Shown here one piece after another: positions 63,000-64,000 of a stretch of DNA of 64,000 nucleotides. Position 1 is the stretch's first letter; every line of letters begins with the position of its first letter. The notes under the pieces are model-generated. The model was given only the letters and a program-made list of their open reading frames with translations, had not been told where the DNA came from and made no database searches. The stretch spans positions 20,486,318 to 20,550,317 of the forward strand of contig JABAKD010000009.1 in assembly GCA_012845835.1 (NCBI GenBank), read 5' to 3'. This DNA comes from Undaria pinnatifida. Taxonomy: Eukaryota; Sar; Phaeophyceae; Laminariales; Alariaceae. The translations under genes were made by a program, and so were the position numbers.

Positions 63000-64000
63000 G
63001 TAAGGCCTTCTTATTCTTCACGAGGGCTCAGGGCGAATTTTCAAGTACGGGCGCTCATTTCCAGCCTTGCGTGCCCCAATCTCAATGTCCCGTGTCCCGG
63101 CCGACCACCGGAATCTCCAAAATATAACACTACCAGCTACATACATGAAAAAAGAAGCGCTGTGTACGTCGTGCCCGACGTTTTGCTTCCCACCAACGTA
63201 CACAGGTTGAGCACAACTACCAAATATCCACCAGCGCGAGTTCCTAGCTAGATATATGATATCTTCGATAACGTAACAGCAGTGTTTTTTTTGTTGCTGG
63301 GGCTCCCCGCTTGAGGAGGTGAGGTGTATGGCTTCCAATACGCTTCTCAGGGAAAAACTGATTTTTGAGTAAACCAGTAAAACCGAAGGTGCAAACCCGA
63401 TTAACAAACAAACTTTCCCATGGCCTTCCTGGCAGGCATTATTACCCAAAAATGTATTCCAAAACAAGAACGCATGAATTCGCACTCCGACCATTTTCGG
63501 CAAAGGAGCCCCCCTCACGCAACGCCACATTCCAGTGAAAACCCTCATGCAGAAAATGTTTTCGCCGAAAAAAAAGTTATACCTTAATATCTCGATCGTA
63601 GGATGCGTAAAGAAAAAAGAAGGTTAGCGCAGCAGTTGATCATTACATCATTACTTGCGAATGCTATAAATAGCTTGTAGTCTGTAGTTTACACGATGCC
63701 AAAAAATGTTGGGACTCCTTTGATTAAACGATGGCTGAAGGGCTGAAGCTGTTTCTATTTTATCAAAGCGGTGGATTTTGCACGCGGCGCAACGCCACAT
63801 TCCTGTGAAGAGTAACCTTCCAAAGCGTGTTCGGTTGTGGAGGCGTGCCGCTGTCGGCCTCGTGTACCATGCCAGCCGCACGGCCTGTAAAACGAAGATG
63901 AAAACGATCTGAAAGTTGCTAAAGAAATTACTGGGAAACACAAACGTTTCGACCCCTCGAGCTCACGATAGCTCTGCTCGTTCCCTGCCGTTTACCGTCG
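63000..64000. other. intron of the Pmp-like gene running off the window
   Basis: No exon recognised. A short direct repeat (CGCAACGCCACATTCC(A/T)GTGAA) occurs at about 63518 and 63788. A 176-codon minus-strand open frame (63018-63548) has no supporting feature. Confidence 0.5.

Overview
Organism and overall character. This is eukaryotic nuclear DNA, intron-rich and packed with transposable elements. Three sets of small exons with GT..AG borders can be read, but no long uninterrupted gene apart from one 456-codon exon. The best guess is a stramenopile, most likely a brown alga of the Ectocarpus kind. The reasons are polymorphic-outer-membrane-protein (Pmp)-like repeat exons, a cilium/basal-body gene (DZIP1-like), LINE reverse transcriptase of the type seen in stramenopiles, TTAGGG-type telomere-like tracts, and long introns with GTGNG/GTAAG donors. 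The species assignment is inference.

Layout. (1) 0-1.1 kb, plus strand: the last exons of an unrecognised gene entering from the left. (2) 3.9-10.8 kb, plus strand: a DZIP1-like gene; its N-terminal domain exon is clear, the middle is fragmentary, and it ends in a large disordered, acidic, serine-rich exon. (3) 10.8-14.2 kb: an intergenic block between two convergent genes, made of two degenerate minisatellites. (4) 14.2-38.2 kb, minus strand: a 19-exon model coding for about 803 residues. It has one canonical EF-hand, a coiled-coil-like charged section, a 16-nt microexon and a tandemly triplicated exon. All exon junctions keep frame in my reading. Its introns hold SINEs, MITEs and minisatellites. 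(5) 38.2-38.9 kb: a short divergent intergenic region. (6) 38.9-63.0 kb and beyond, plus strand: a Pmp-like secreted/surface protein. A signal-peptide exon sits at 38.9 kb and four phase-compatible exons at 60.9-63.0 kb. The 21.8 kb between is filled with retroelements and, if this is one gene, is its first intron.

Mobile DNA. The mobile DNA includes a tRNA-derived SINE family (SINE-A, about eight copies) and a second SINE-like family (SINE-B, three copies). Two further retroposon families (R1, R2) share a 3' end and carry (CAA)n tails, one of them about 290 bp long. There are two decayed LINE reverse-transcriptase pieces and a 2.75 kb LTR element with no gag-pol. There is also a 314-bp Mutator-like MITE with TTAGGG-like repeats inside, a mariner-like MITE, fold-back elements and many minisatellites. 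A 9-bp near-palindrome TACC(A/T)GGTA occurs 20 times where less than one is expected. How the genes work together: DZIP1 is a basal-body/transition-zone factor in animals, the EF-hand protein is probably a calcium-responsive scaffold, and the Pmp-like protein is predicted to be extracellular. No shared pathway can be shown from the sequence.
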